Shown here: positions 47,031-55,988 of the stretch, piece after piece
Position numbering within the stretch: position 1 is the first letter of the stretch
How the letters are laid out: every line of letters starts with the position of its first letter
Origin: Azospirillum thiophilum
Lineage (GTDB): Bacteria; Pseudomonadota; Alphaproteobacteria; Azospirillales; Azospirillaceae
Length of the DNA stretch: 64,000 nucleotides
Direction: 5' to 3'
Assembly: GCF_001305595.1 (NCBI RefSeq)
Contig: NZ_CP012403.1
Location: 580,501-644,500 of the forward strand
Program-made: the position numbers and the translations under genes
Notes under the pieces: generated by a model
What the model saw: only the letters and a program-made list of their open reading frames with translations
Told to the model about the DNA's origin: nothing
Database searches by the model: none

Positions 47031-48578
47031 ATGAGCCTGACACAAAGTTCGGCCGACAGCGCCGCGGCCCTGGTGGCGCGGGCGGCGGCATCGACGGTGG
47101 GAAGCCTGTTCGCTTCCATCGCACGCCTTCATCCGCAGCGCATCGCCGTCGAGGACGGCGACCGCGTCGTGACCTTCGCCCAGCTCGCCGAACGGGTGAA
47201 CCGCAGTGCGTCGGCGCTGGCGGCACTGGGGGTCGGGCGCGGCGCCCGTGTCGCAGTGCTGTCGGAAAACCGCCTGGAATACATCGAGGTCCAACTGGCC
47301 TGCGCCCGGCTGGGCGCCATCACCGCCTGCCAGAACTGGCGCCTCAGTGCGAAGGAGCTGGACCACTGCATCGGGCTGGTCGGTCCGGTGGTTGTCCTGG
47401 TGTCGCCCCGCCATGCCGGCAAGCTGTCGGATACCGCCGCCGGCCGGGTTCCGGCGATCGAATTCGGCATGGAGTGGGAACGCCGGCTCGCCGCCGCACC
47501 CGAGGCGCCGCCCGACGTGGCGGAGCCGGAGGATCCCCTGCTGATCCTCTACACCAGCGGCACCACCGGCATGCCGAAAGGGGCCGTGCTGACCCACCGC
47601 TGCGAGCTGGCCCGCATGGGCGCCATGCCGTTCGACCTTGGAGTGCGGCCGGGCAACACCAACCTGTGCTGGCCGCCGCTCTACCACATGGGCGGCACCG
47701 AGCCGGCGCTCTACGCCCTGCTGACCGGCGGACGGGTGATCGTGCTGGATGCCTTCGATCCCGAACGCATCGCCGACAAGATCGAGACGGAGGCGTTCGA
47801 ATGGGTGTCGATCATGCCGGGCACGCTGGGCCGGATGATCGAGGTGCTGGAACGCCGGTCGACGAGGCCGCGCGGCATCCGCACCTGCGGCGTGATGGCC
47901 GACCTGTCGCCGCCCGGCGAGGTGGCGCGGCTGAGCGACCTGCTCGGCGCCGATTTCCTCAACTGCTTCGGCTCGACCGAAACCGGAACCCCGCCGCTGT
48001 CGGGCCGCCAGCTGCCCTGCGGCGACACCGCCGACCTCGGCAAGGCGCCCAGCGTCGGCGCCGAGATCCGGCTGGTCGACGCGGATGACAAGGATGTGGC
48101 CGAGGGCGGCATCGGCGAACTCGCCATGCGCGGGCCGACGCTGTTCAGCGGCTATTGGAACAACGACGAGGCGACGCGCAAGGACTTCCGCAACGGCTGG
48201 TTCCACATGGGCGACCTGTTCCGCCGCCGTCCCAACGGCCTTTACGACTTCGTGGACCGGGCGAAGTACCTGATCAAGTCGGGCGGCGAGAACATCTATC
48301 CCGCCGAGATCGAACGCGTCCTGGTCGGCCATCCCGACGTGCGCGACGCCGTGGTCGTCCGCAAGAAGGACGACCGCTGGGGCGAGATTCCGGTGGCGGT
48401 CGTGGTGTCGAGCAACCCGCGGCTGGAGGCCGCCGAACTCTCCGCCCTCTGCCGCCGGGAACTGGCCGGCTACAAGCAGCCCAAGGCGATCCATTTCGTG
48501 CCGCCCGAGCGCATCGCCCGCTCCACCACCGGCAAGGTGCAGCGCACAGTCATCGAAAGCTGGGTGGAAAGCCAATGA
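47031..48578 (+). CDS. acyl-CoA synthetase (AMP-forming, ANL family)
   Basis: 515 residues. ANL motifs: P-loop LYTSGTTGMPKG, adenine/acyl site NCFGSTETGTPP, hinge FHMGDLFRRRPNGLYDFVDRAKYLIKSGGENIYPAEIE and catalytic Lys in RSTTGKVQRTVIE. It uses ATP to form an acyl-CoA from a free carboxylic acid. A GGGGAGGAG run lies about 10 bp before the ATG. The stop overlaps the acyl-CoA dehydrogenase start (ATGA), so ligase and dehydrogenase are coupled and probably act on the same substrate. Confidence 0.9.
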   Translation: MSLTQSSADSAAALVARAAASTVGSLFASIARLHPQRIAVEDGDRVVTFAQLAERVNRSASALAALGVGRGARVAVLSENRLEYIEVQLACARLGAITACQNWRLSAKELDHCIGLVGPVVVLVSPRHAGKLSDTAAGRVPAIEFGMEWERRLAAAPEAPPDVAEPEDPLLILYTSGTTGMPKGAVLTHRCELARMGAMPFDLGVRPGNTNLCWPPLYHMGGTEPALYALLTGGRVIVLDAFDPERIADKIETEAFEWVSIMPGTLGRMIEVLERRSTRPRGIRTCGVMADLSPPGEVARLSDLLGADFLNCFGSTETGTPPLSGRQLPCGDTADLGKAPSVGAEIRLVDADDKDVAEGGIGELAMRGPTLFSGYWNNDEATRKDFRNGWFHMGDLFRRRPNGLYDFVDRAKYLIKSGGENIYPAEIERVLVGHPDVRDAVVVRKKDDRWGEIPVAVVVSSNPRLEAAELSALCRRELAGYKQPKAIHFVPPERIARSTTGKVQRTVIESWVESQ

Positions 48579-49756
48579 CGGACGCTCTTTCGACCTATGC
48601 CGCCGCCGACGTCGCCGGCAATGCCGACGACATCGACGCGCTGGTCCGCACCGTGCGCGGGTTCGTCGAGACCGCCCTGCGCCCGCACGAGGAGGCCGTC
48701 GACCGCGCCGACGACGTCGATCCCGCCCTGATGCGCGACCTGCGGCGGTCGGCCGCCGAGCTCGGCATCTACGGCTACAACATGCCGGAGGAGATCGGCG
48801 GACCCGGGCTGAGCCGCGTCGCCATCTCGGCCATCGACGAGGCGATCGGCCACACCAGCATGCCGCTGGCCGAGGCCTGCGGGCACCTGCCCGGCTCGCT
48901 GCTGTTCGCCGACGAAAGCCAGCGCGAGTGGTTCGTCGGGCCGCTGATGCGCGCCGAGCGCACCGTCGCCTACGCCCTGACCGAACCGGACGCCGGTTCC
49001 GACCTGAACGCGCTGAAGACGCGGGCGCGGCGCACCGACGGCGGCTGGCTGCTGTCGGGGGCGAAGACCTTCATCTCGCATGCGGAGACCGCGGACCACA
49101 CCATCGTGCTGGCGGTGACCGACCGCGAGGCGCCGCTGAAAGGCCGGCTGACCACCTTCATCGTGCCGCGCGGGGCGAAGGGCTATGCGATCGACCGCCG
49201 CTTCCGCAAGCTGGGCTGGCACGGCTACCACATCTCGGCGCTGAGCTTCGACGAGTGCTTCGTGCCGGATGGCCATGTGCTGGGCGCCCCCGGCGCCGGC
49301 TTCGGCGTGATGATGGCGACCATCAACAACGACCGGCTCTTCGTATCCTGCCGCTGCGTCGGCATGGCCCAGCGGCTGATCGATCTGGCGGTGCCCCATG
49401 CCCGCGACCGCACGACCTTCGGACGGCGTCTCGCCGACCATCAGGCCATCGCCTTCATGCTGGCCGACTGCGACGTCGAGATCGACGCCGCCCGGCTGCT
49501 CTGCGCCAAGGCGGCCCGGCTGTCCGACCTGAAGCATCCGGATGCCCGCATCGCGGCGTCGCGCGCCAAGCTCTACGCGACCGAGATGGTCGGGCGGGTG
49601 GCAGACCGCGTGCTCCAGATCTTCGGCGGCGCCGGCTTCATGGCCGACCTGCCGGTCGAGCGCATCTACCGCGATGCGCGCGGCTTCCGCATCGGCGAGG
49701 GCACCTCGGAAATGCAGCGCCTGCAGATCGCGCGCAGCCTGATCGATCGGACCTGA
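48575..49756 (+). CDS. acyl-CoA dehydrogenase
   Basis: 393 residues. FAD-binding and substrate motifs: VAYALTEPDAGSDLNALKT, the DRTTFGRRLADHQAIAFMLADC block and the C-terminal IFGGAGFMADLPVERIYRDARGFRIGEGTSEMQ, which includes the family end signature. It introduces an alpha,beta double bond in the acyl-CoA and passes electrons to ETF. Coupled with the upstream ligase; the Liv-type transporter genes start 13 bp after its stop. Confidence 0.92.
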   Translation: MTDALSTYAAADVAGNADDIDALVRTVRGFVETALRPHEEAVDRADDVDPALMRDLRRSAAELGIYGYNMPEEIGGPGLSRVAISAIDEAIGHTSMPLAEACGHLPGSLLFADESQREWFVGPLMRAERTVAYALTEPDAGSDLNALKTRARRTDGGWLLSGAKTFISHAETADHTIVLAVTDREAPLKGRLTTFIVPRGAKGYAIDRRFRKLGWHGYHISALSFDECFVPDGHVLGAPGAGFGVMMATINNDRLFVSCRCVGMAQRLIDLAVPHARDRTTFGRRLADHQAIAFMLADCDVEIDAARLLCAKAARLSDLKHPDARIAASRAKLYATEMVGRVADRVLQIFGGAGFMADLPVERIYRDARGFRIGEGTSEMQRLQIARSLIDRT

Positions 49757-49769
49757 GGGAGGCATTCGC

Positions 49770-50651
49770 ATGGAAAGCGCACTCCTTGCCCAGTCGCTGC
49801 TTCTCGCCCTGACCACGGCCGGACTCTACGCGGCCATCGCGTCGGGCCTGACGCTGGAATTCGGCGTGACCGGCATCGTCAACTTCGCGCACGGCGAATT
49901 CGTCATGCTGGGCGCGTTCCTGACCTATTTCCTCTACGAGTCGGTCGGCGTGCCGCCGCTGGCCGGCATGCTGCTGTCCGGTCTGGCGATGACGGCGCTG
50001 TCCTGGCTGGTCTTCGACAGCTTCCTGTCGCGCGTCCTGAAGCAGGACGAGCACAACCAGATCCTCGCCACCATCGGGCTGTCGATCCTGCTGATCAATC
50101 TGGCGATGATCGCCTGGACGCCCGACGCCCGCGTCATGCATGCCCCGGCGCTGCTGCCGCCGCTGGAAATCGGCAGCGTCATCGTTCCGGGCAACAACGT
50201 GGTCGTGCTGCTGGTCGGCATCGCGCTCTATGCCGGGATGATCTGGTTCATGCGGGGCACCCGCCATGGGCTGCTGCTGCGCCTGGCCGCCGACGATCCG
50301 CAGCTCGCCGTGCTGACCGGGGTGGACGTGACGCGGATGTTCCGCCTGTCCTTCCTGATCGGCGGGCTGACGGCGGGCATCAGCGGCGGTCTCGTTGCCC
50401 TGATCCTCTATGTGCAGCCGCTGGTGGGCGTCGATCTGGTGATGCGCGCCTTCGCCATCGTGGCGCTGGGCGGGCTCGGCAGCATCGGCGGCGCGCTGAT
50501 CGGCGCCGTCCTGCTGTCCGCCGCGGAGAACCTGACCGCCACCTTCGTTCCGGGGGGCGGCAGCTGGGGCTACGGCGTCGCCTTCGTCATCATCGTCCTC
50601 GTCCTGGTGGTTCGTCCCACCGGACTGTTCGGATCGGAGCGGCGGGCATGA
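49770..50651 (+). CDS. livH: LivH-type ABC permease
   Basis: 293 residues with about eight helices. Family blocks LTLEFGVTGIVNFAHGEFVMLGAFLTYF and the EAA-like AIVALGGLGSIGGALIGAVLLSAAENL are present. GGGAGG precedes the ATG. First gene of a transporter block H-M-G-F placed within a catabolic operon. Branched-chain amino acid-type importers also carry aromatic, aliphatic and steroid-derived acids, so the substrate is open. Confidence 0.92.
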   Translation: MESALLAQSLLLALTTAGLYAAIASGLTLEFGVTGIVNFAHGEFVMLGAFLTYFLYESVGVPPLAGMLLSGLAMTALSWLVFDSFLSRVLKQDEHNQILATIGLSILLINLAMIAWTPDARVMHAPALLPPLEIGSVIVPGNNVVVLLVGIALYAGMIWFMRGTRHGLLLRLAADDPQLAVLTGVDVTRMFRLSFLIGGLTAGISGGLVALILYVQPLVGVDLVMRAFAIVALGGLGSIGGALIGAVLLSAAENLTATFVPGGGSWGYGVAFVIIVLVLVVRPTGLFGSERRA

Positions 50652-51610
50652 AGACCGGCCTCACCCGCATCCTTCCCTATGCCGCCATCCTGCTGGTCAC
50701 GCTGACGCTGATCTGGATCGACAGGCCCTTCTGGATCCAGCTCGCCATCGGTGTCGCCATCACCGCCGTCACGGCGCTGGCCTGGGACATCCTGTCCCGC
50801 ACCGGCCAGGTGTCGCTGGGATCGGCCGCCTTCTTCGGCATCGGCTCCTATGCGCTGGCGCTGTTCGAGCCGCTGGTCGGGCTGGCGCTGGCCTGGGTCG
50901 CGGTGGTGGTGGTCTGCGCGCTGGCCGCCACCCTGCTCGGACTGCTGACCCTGCGGCTGAGGCGGATGTATTTCGCCATCGCCACGCTGGGCTTCGCCCT
51001 GTCGATGCAGGTGCTGGTCGTTGTGTTCCCCGACTGGACCGGCGGGGCCGGCGGCATCGCGCCGCCGGTGCTGGCCGGCGGCGATCCGCGCTGGCAGCTC
51101 GCGTTGATCGGGTTGCTGCTGCTGGCCGCGGCGGGGATTTCCGACCTGCTGCTCGGCCTGCGCTTCCGCCCCGCCTTCTTCATGATCCGCACCAAGCCCG
51201 AACTGGCGACCGCCAGCGGCGTGCCGGTGGTGCGGATGAAGATCTTCGCCTTCATCGTGTCGGGGGTGCTGATCGGGCTGGCCGGGGCCTGCTACGGCGG
51301 ACTGTACGGCTACGTCGTGCCGACCGACGTGTTCACCACGAACTGGAGCGTGCTGCCGCTGGCCATCGCGACGCTGGGCGGGATGGACACCACGATCGGC
51401 CCCCTGCTGGGCGCCGTCGTCCTGAAGGCGCTGGAGGAGGTGGCGCGCTCGACCATCGGCGGCACCGGCTATCAGGTCGTCTACGGCGCGGTGATCATCC
51501 TGTTCGTCATCGGCATGCCCCAGGGGATCGTCGGGCTGCTGCGCCGCGGCAGGGGCCTGCTGGCCCGCTCCGGCACCGCGAAGAAGAAGGAGAGGGAGCG
51601 CCATGCCTGA
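50648..51610 (+). CDS. livM: LivM-type ABC permease
   Basis: 320 residues, about nine helices, with DILSRTGQVSLGSAAFFGIGSYALAL and the ATLGGMDTTIGPLLGAVVLKALEE block typical of LivM. It overlaps livH by 4 bp (ATGA) and the following livG by 8 bp. Together with LivH it forms the membrane channel. The C-terminus is basic (KKKERERHA). Confidence 0.92.
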   Translation: MKTGLTRILPYAAILLVTLTLIWIDRPFWIQLAIGVAITAVTALAWDILSRTGQVSLGSAAFFGIGSYALALFEPLVGLALAWVAVVVVCALAATLLGLLTLRLRRMYFAIATLGFALSMQVLVVVFPDWTGGAGGIAPPVLAGGDPRWQLALIGLLLLAAAGISDLLLGLRFRPAFFMIRTKPELATASGVPVVRMKIFAFIVSGVLIGLAGACYGGLYGYVVPTDVFTTNWSVLPLAIATLGGMDTTIGPLLGAVVLKALEEVARSTIGGTGYQVVYGAVIILFVIGMPQGIVGLLRRGRGLLARSGTAKKKERERHA

Positions 51611-52376
51611 TACCGGAACTCCCGATGCCGGTGCCGCTGGCGCCCGCGCGGACATCCTCTCGATCCGCGACCTGACCGTGGCGTTCGGCGGGCTGAAGGC
51701 GCTGGACGGGGTGTCGCTGTCCATCGCGGCGGGCGAGATCACCGGCCTGATCGGCCCCAACGGCTCGGGCAAGAGCACACTGGTCAACACCGTGTCCGGC
51801 CAGCTTCCCGTCCGCGGCGGCCGTGTCCACCTCGAGCGCGAGGACGTGACCGGCCGGCGGCCCGACCTGATCGTCCGGTCCGGTCTGGCGCGGACCTACC
51901 AGATCCCGCGCGTGCCGCCGGCCCTGACGGTGGAGGAGGTGCTGTCGGTTCCCCTGCTCTATGCCGGGCGCGAGCGCCACCGGCTGGAGGGGCTGGACAA
52001 CGCCGCCGCCATCGCCGCCTTCTGCGGGCTGGGGCCGCTGTTCCGCCGCCGCTGCGGCGACCTGTCGGTCACCGACCTTCGCCGGCTGGAGATCGCCCGC
52101 GCGCTGGCCTGCGCGCCCAAACTGCTGCTGCTGGACGAGGCGATGGCCGGCCTGTCGCACGAGGATTCGGTGGACGTCATGGCCCTCATCCGCGACGTCC
52201 ATGCCCGGGGGATCAGCATCGTGATCATCGAGCATCTGATGCGTGTCATCACGACGCTGTGCCATCGCGTCGTCGTCCTCAACAACGGCCGCCTGCTGGC
52301 CGAGGGCGCGCCGGCAGCCGTGCTGGCCGACGGGGCGGTCCGCGAAGCCTATCTCGGCAAGGGGTTCGCCCAATGA
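51603..52376 (+). CDS. livG: LivG-type ABC ATPase
   Basis: 257 residues. Walker A GPNGSGKST, Walker B LLLLDEAMAGLSH and H-loop IIEHLMRVI are present. The signature motif is degenerate, LSVTDLRRLEIARAL in place of LSxGQ, which may be compensated by the partner LivF. It overlaps livM and livF by 8 and 4 bp. Confidence 0.92.
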   Translation: MPDTGTPDAGAAGARADILSIRDLTVAFGGLKALDGVSLSIAAGEITGLIGPNGSGKSTLVNTVSGQLPVRGGRVHLEREDVTGRRPDLIVRSGLARTYQIPRVPPALTVEEVLSVPLLYAGRERHRLEGLDNAAAIAAFCGLGPLFRRRCGDLSVTDLRRLEIARALACAPKLLLLDEAMAGLSHEDSVDVMALIRDVHARGISIVIIEHLMRVITTLCHRVVVLNNGRLLAEGAPAAVLADGAVREAYLGKGFAQ

Positions 52377-53095
52377 GCCGCTTCGTCGGACGGATCGGCG
52401 GCGCTTCCTACGAGCGGCTGCGCGTGCTCCACCAGCTGGATTTCGCGGTGGAGAGCGGGCACATGCTGGTCGTTCTCGGCTCCAACGGCGCCGGCAAGAC
52501 CACCGCGCTGCGGGCCCTGGTCGGCACCGTCGCCACCAGCGGGCGCCAGCTCTCGCTCGACGGCCGCGATCTCAGCGGCTACGCGCCCTGGCAACTGCCG
52601 GCCCATGGCGTCGTGCTGGTGCCGGACGGGGCGCGCTGCTTCCCCAACCTCACCGTCGAGGACAATCTGCGCGGCGCCCATTGCGCGGCGGCCGGCGTGC
52701 GCAGGCTGGCGCCCTACGAGCGGCTGAGGGAGACGGTCTGCGGCTATTTCCCCATCCTGCGCGAACGCAGCCGCCAGATCGCCGGCACGATGAGCGGCGG
52801 CCAGCGCCAGATGCTGGCGATCGGGCGGGCGCTGATGACGGAGCCGGCGGCCCTGATCCTGGACGAGCCGTCGGCCGGGCTGGCACCGATCATCGTCGAG
52901 GACATGTTTGCCACGCTGGCCAAGATCAAGCGGGAGAGCGGCTGCGCCATCGTCATGGCCGAACAGAATGTCGGCTACGCCACCCACATCGCCGACCACT
53001 GCATCGTGCTGGAGGAGGGGCGCACCGCGCTCGCCGGCCCGATGGCCGAGGTGGTCAACCACCAGAAACTGCGCAGCGCCTATCTCGGCATCTGA
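52373..53095 (+). CDS. livF: LivF-type ABC ATPase
   Basis: 240 residues. Walker A GSNGAGKTT, signature MSGGQRQMLAIGRAL, Walker B ALILDEPSAGLAP and H-loop MAEQNVGYA are intact. It is the second nucleotide-binding subunit of the importer. It overlaps livG by 4 bp; a 24-bp gap with GGAGG leads to the thiolase-fold gene. Confidence 0.92.
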   Translation: MSRFVGRIGGASYERLRVLHQLDFAVESGHMLVVLGSNGAGKTTALRALVGTVATSGRQLSLDGRDLSGYAPWQLPAHGVVLVPDGARCFPNLTVEDNLRGAHCAAAGVRRLAPYERLRETVCGYFPILRERSRQIAGTMSGGQRQMLAIGRALMTEPAALILDEPSAGLAPIIVEDMFATLAKIKRESGCAIVMAEQNVGYATHIADHCIVLEEGRTALAGPMAEVVNHQKLRSAYLGI

Positions 53096-53119
53096 CGCAT
53101 CACGTTCGGAGGACACCCA

Positions 53120-54283
53120 ATGCCGACCGTCGGTTCCGACGTCGTCATCACGGGCATCGGCGAGACCCCGGTCGGCCGCCTGCCCGGACTGTCATCGGTC
53201 GAAATCCAGGCGATGGCGGTCCTCGCCGCCCTTCGCGATGCCGGATTCGCCCTGTCCGACCTCGACGGGCTGATCAACCTCGATCCCTACGCGACGCCGA
53301 ACAGCATGTTCTCCTCGACGCTGGCGGAATATCTGGGGGTGGCGCCGCGCTTCGCCTGCACCGTCGATGTCGGCGGCACCGTCACCGGCATGACCATGCT
53401 GCAACAGGCGGTCTGGGCGGTCGAAAGCGGCTATTGCGAGGTCGTCGCCTGCGTCTATGGCGAGAATGCGCTGACCGGCCGGCCGGCCGGCGCCCAGGGG
53501 CTGCACATGCGCAACCTGCTGGGCGGCGAGGAGTGGGAGGAACCGTTCGGCGTCCACGGCATGGTCATCCCCTATGCCCTGCTCGCCCAGCGCTATCTCG
53601 ACCTCCATGGCGCGGGCGACGAGGATCTCGCCGCCGTCGCCCTGGTGACGCGCCGTCACGCGCTGCTGAACGACAACGCGCAGATGAGGAAGCCGATCAC
53701 GCTGGAGGATTACCGGGCCAGCCGGACGATCAGCAGCCCCCTGCGCCTGCTCGACTGCTCGCTGGTGTCGGACGGCGGCGGGGCGCTGGTGCTGACGCGG
53801 GCCGGGCGTGCTCCTCAGGGCCGGTCGCGGTCGGTCAACATCCGCGCCATCGGCATGAAGACCACGCACAATTCGGTCGCCCTGATGCCCGACATCCCGC
53901 AGCTGGGCATGGCGGCGGCCGGAGCCGACGCCTATGAGGCCGCCGGCATCGGCCCGGAGGACATCCAGGTCGCCAACCTGCACGACGCCTTCACCATCTC
54001 GGTGCTGGTGTCGCTGGAGGCGCTGGGCTTCGCCCGTCCGGGAGAGGCCGGGGCGCTGGTCCGGTCCGGCGCCATGGATCTCGGCGGGCGCTGGCCGCTG
54101 AACCCCCATGGCGGGCTGCTGTCGCAGGCCCACATCGGCGGCATGCTCCACATCACCGAGGCGGTGCGCCAGCTGCGCGGCGAGGCCGGGCGCCGGCAGG
54201 TCGAGGGTGCCCGCCGCGCCCTGGTCAGCGGGAACGGCGGCATCTTCTCCGTCTGCGGCGCCATGATCCTGGAGCGAAACTGA
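53120..54283 (+). CDS. thiolase-fold protein lacking the usual nucleophilic Cys (SCP-x/Ltp2-like)
   Basis: 387 residues, thiolase superfamily: VVITGIGETPVGRLPG at the N-terminus, HDAF in IQVANLHDAFTISVLVSLEALGF, and SGNGGIFSVCGAMIL near the C-terminus. The region that should hold the nucleophile CxSG reads TVDVGGTVTGMTM (residues 81-93), with Gly in place of Cys; Cys80 lies just before but out of the usual register. The His motif is also altered (NPHGGLLSQAHIGG). This pattern, together with the overlapping DUF35 gene, resembles the Ltp2 class of retro-aldolases that act on steroid side chains, not true thiolases. That function is inferred. It overlaps the DUF35 gene by one base. Confidence 0.85.
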   Translation: MPTVGSDVVITGIGETPVGRLPGLSSVEIQAMAVLAALRDAGFALSDLDGLINLDPYATPNSMFSSTLAEYLGVAPRFACTVDVGGTVTGMTMLQQAVWAVESGYCEVVACVYGENALTGRPAGAQGLHMRNLLGGEEWEEPFGVHGMVIPYALLAQRYLDLHGAGDEDLAAVALVTRRHALLNDNAQMRKPITLEDYRASRTISSPLRLLDCSLVSDGGGALVLTRAGRAPQGRSRSVNIRAIGMKTTHNSVALMPDIPQLGMAAAGADAYEAAGIGPEDIQVANLHDAFTISVLVSLEALGFARPGEAGALVRSGAMDLGGRWPLNPHGGLLSQAHIGGMLHITEAVRQLRGEAGRRQVEGARRALVSGNGGIFSVCGAMILERN

Positions 54284-54723
54284 TGCTCGACCTGTTCGCC
54301 ACCCCGCCCGAGCCGACCGAGGCCAGCGCCCCCTTCTGGGCCGGCTGCGACCGGCAGGAGCTGCTGTTTCCCAAATGCGGAAGCTGCGGGCACCTCTTCT
54401 ACTACCCGCGCCGCCATTGCCCGCGCTGCAGCGGCACCGCGCTCGGCTGGCAGCGGCTGTCGGGCAGGGGAACGGTCTTCTCCTTCACCCATGTCGCCGT
54501 CGCCTTCCAGGGGGCGGAGTGGGAGGGACAGCTTCCCTATACCGTGGTGCTGGTCGATCTGGCCGAGGGCCCCCGCATGCTGAGCCGGCTTGTCGGCCGG
54601 TCGGACAGCGGGTCGGAAGGCCCGGCACCCGTCGAGGTGCGCTCGGGCGACGCGGTCACCGTCGTCTTCCCGCAGATCGGCGGACGGCGCTTTCCCTTCT
54701 TCGAGCGCGCCGCCGCCGGCTGA
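54283..54723 (+). CDS. DUF35 OB-fold zinc-ribbon protein
   Basis: 146 residues. Zinc ribbon CGSCGHLFYYPRRHCPRC (four Cys, about residues 33-50) followed by an OB-fold (GRGTVFSFTHVAVAF; VLVDLAEGPRMLS). DUF35 proteins bind acyl-CoA and form complexes with thiolase-fold partners such as Ltp2, contributing to the active site or product transfer. The 1-bp overlap with the preceding gene supports a direct complex. Confidence 0.9.
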   Translation: MLDLFATPPEPTEASAPFWAGCDRQELLFPKCGSCGHLFYYPRRHCPRCSGTALGWQRLSGRGTVFSFTHVAVAFQGAEWEGQLPYTVVLVDLAEGPRMLSRLVGRSDSGSEGPAPVEVRSGDAVTVVFPQIGGRRFPFFERAAAG

Positions 54724-54784
54724 GCAGTCCGGCTGAGCAGGCCGGACGAACGCGCTGAACAACCATAAGAACCAGGAGGAAACC

Positions 54785-55987
54785 ATGCCCATTCTGAAGA
54801 CGCTCGCGGCGGGTGCCGCAGCGCTCGCCATGGCCGCCCTGTGGGTGCCGCAGGCGGTTGCCCAGGCACCGGCCCAGACGGCCGGGCCGATCAGAATCGG
54901 CGTCCCGCTGCCGTTGACCGGCGTGCTGGCGGTCGGCGGCCAGACGATCCTGTCCGGCGTGAAGTTCGCCGCCGAGGAGATCAACGCCGGCGGCGGCTTG
55001 CTGGGCCGGCCGGTCGAACTGCTGATCGAGGACACCAAGAGCGAGCCGAACACCGCCGCTACCATCGCCGCCAAGATGGTGACCGAGGACAAGGTCTACG
55101 CCTTCGTCGGCGGCTACGGCAGCACGGCCGATTTCGCCCTGCTGTCCAGCGTGAAGCGCTACAAGCCACTGTTCATCCACACCGGCTCCTCCTCGGTCCG
55201 GCTGGAGACCAGCTTCGGCAAGGAGGACTGGTACTATCACATCTACATCTGGGACTATCACCGCCAGAAGGCCGCCTCGCGCTTCCTCGCCTCCATCGAG
55301 CCGAAGGTGAACACGGTGGCGCTGGCCTATGAGGACGGGCTCTACGGCGCCGATGCGGCGAAATACGCCGAGGAGTATTTCTCCAAGGCCGGGATGAAGC
55401 TGGTGATGAAGGAGCCGTTCAAGTCCGGCTCGCCCGATTTCTCGCCGGTCCTTTCCCGCGTCAAGTCGCTGAACCCGGACGCCTTCTTCTCGGTCGGCTA
55501 TTCGGGCGACAATCTCCAGCTCGTCCGCCAGATGAAGAGCCTGGGCATCAAGCCGAAGCTGACCATGGTGGTGTCGGCCGGGGACCGCCGCGCCGATTAC
55601 GGCGACATGAGCGAGGGGCTGACCATGATCACCGAATGGTCCACCGCCGACCGCACCCCGGCCGCCGCCGAACTGATCCGCAAGGTTGAGGCGAAGGGAC
55701 AGGCCATCGCCCCGGTCTTCCCCCAGGGCTATGCCGGCATGATGACGCTGGCGGACGCGATCAGGACGGCCGGCAGCCTCGATCAGGACAAGGTGCGCAA
55801 GGTGCTGTCGACCGCGACCTTCGACACTCCGTACGGCAAGATCGGTTACCGCGCGTCAGAGGGCGGCGGCCTGCACCAGTTGCTGTCCGACGAGACGATG
55901 GTCATCGTCCAGCACCGCAAGGAGGGCGAGGAGGTGGTCTATCCCGCCGCCAAGGCCGGCGGCAAGCTCGCCTATCCGGCGCCCTGA
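54785..55987 (+). CDS. livK: LivK-like periplasmic binding protein of ABC importer
   Basis: 400 residues. Signal peptide with cleavage near AVAQAPA (about 24-26). Mature part is a periplasmic-binding fold type I of the amino-acid/aromatic acid class (PIRIGVPLPLTGVLAVGGQTILSGVKFAAEEIN). It should deliver substrate to LivHMGF encoded upstream. An AGGAGG site precedes the ATG. Separation of the binding protein from H-M-G-F by the thiolase-DUF35 pair suggests uptake and degradation are a single unit. Confidence 0.9.
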   Translation: MPILKTLAAGAAALAMAALWVPQAVAQAPAQTAGPIRIGVPLPLTGVLAVGGQTILSGVKFAAEEINAGGGLLGRPVELLIEDTKSEPNTAATIAAKMVTEDKVYAFVGGYGSTADFALLSSVKRYKPLFIHTGSSSVRLETSFGKEDWYYHIYIWDYHRQKAASRFLASIEPKVNTVALAYEDGLYGADAAKYAEEYFSKAGMKLVMKEPFKSGSPDFSPVLSRVKSLNPDAFFSVGYSGDNLQLVRQMKSLGIKPKLTMVVSAGDRRADYGDMSEGLTMITEWSTADRTPAAAELIRKVEAKGQAIAPVFPQGYAGMMTLADAIRTAGSLDQDKVRKVLSTATFDTPYGKIGYRASEGGGLHQLLSDETMVIVQHRKEGEEVVYPAAKAGGKLAYPAP

Positions 55988-55988
55988 G

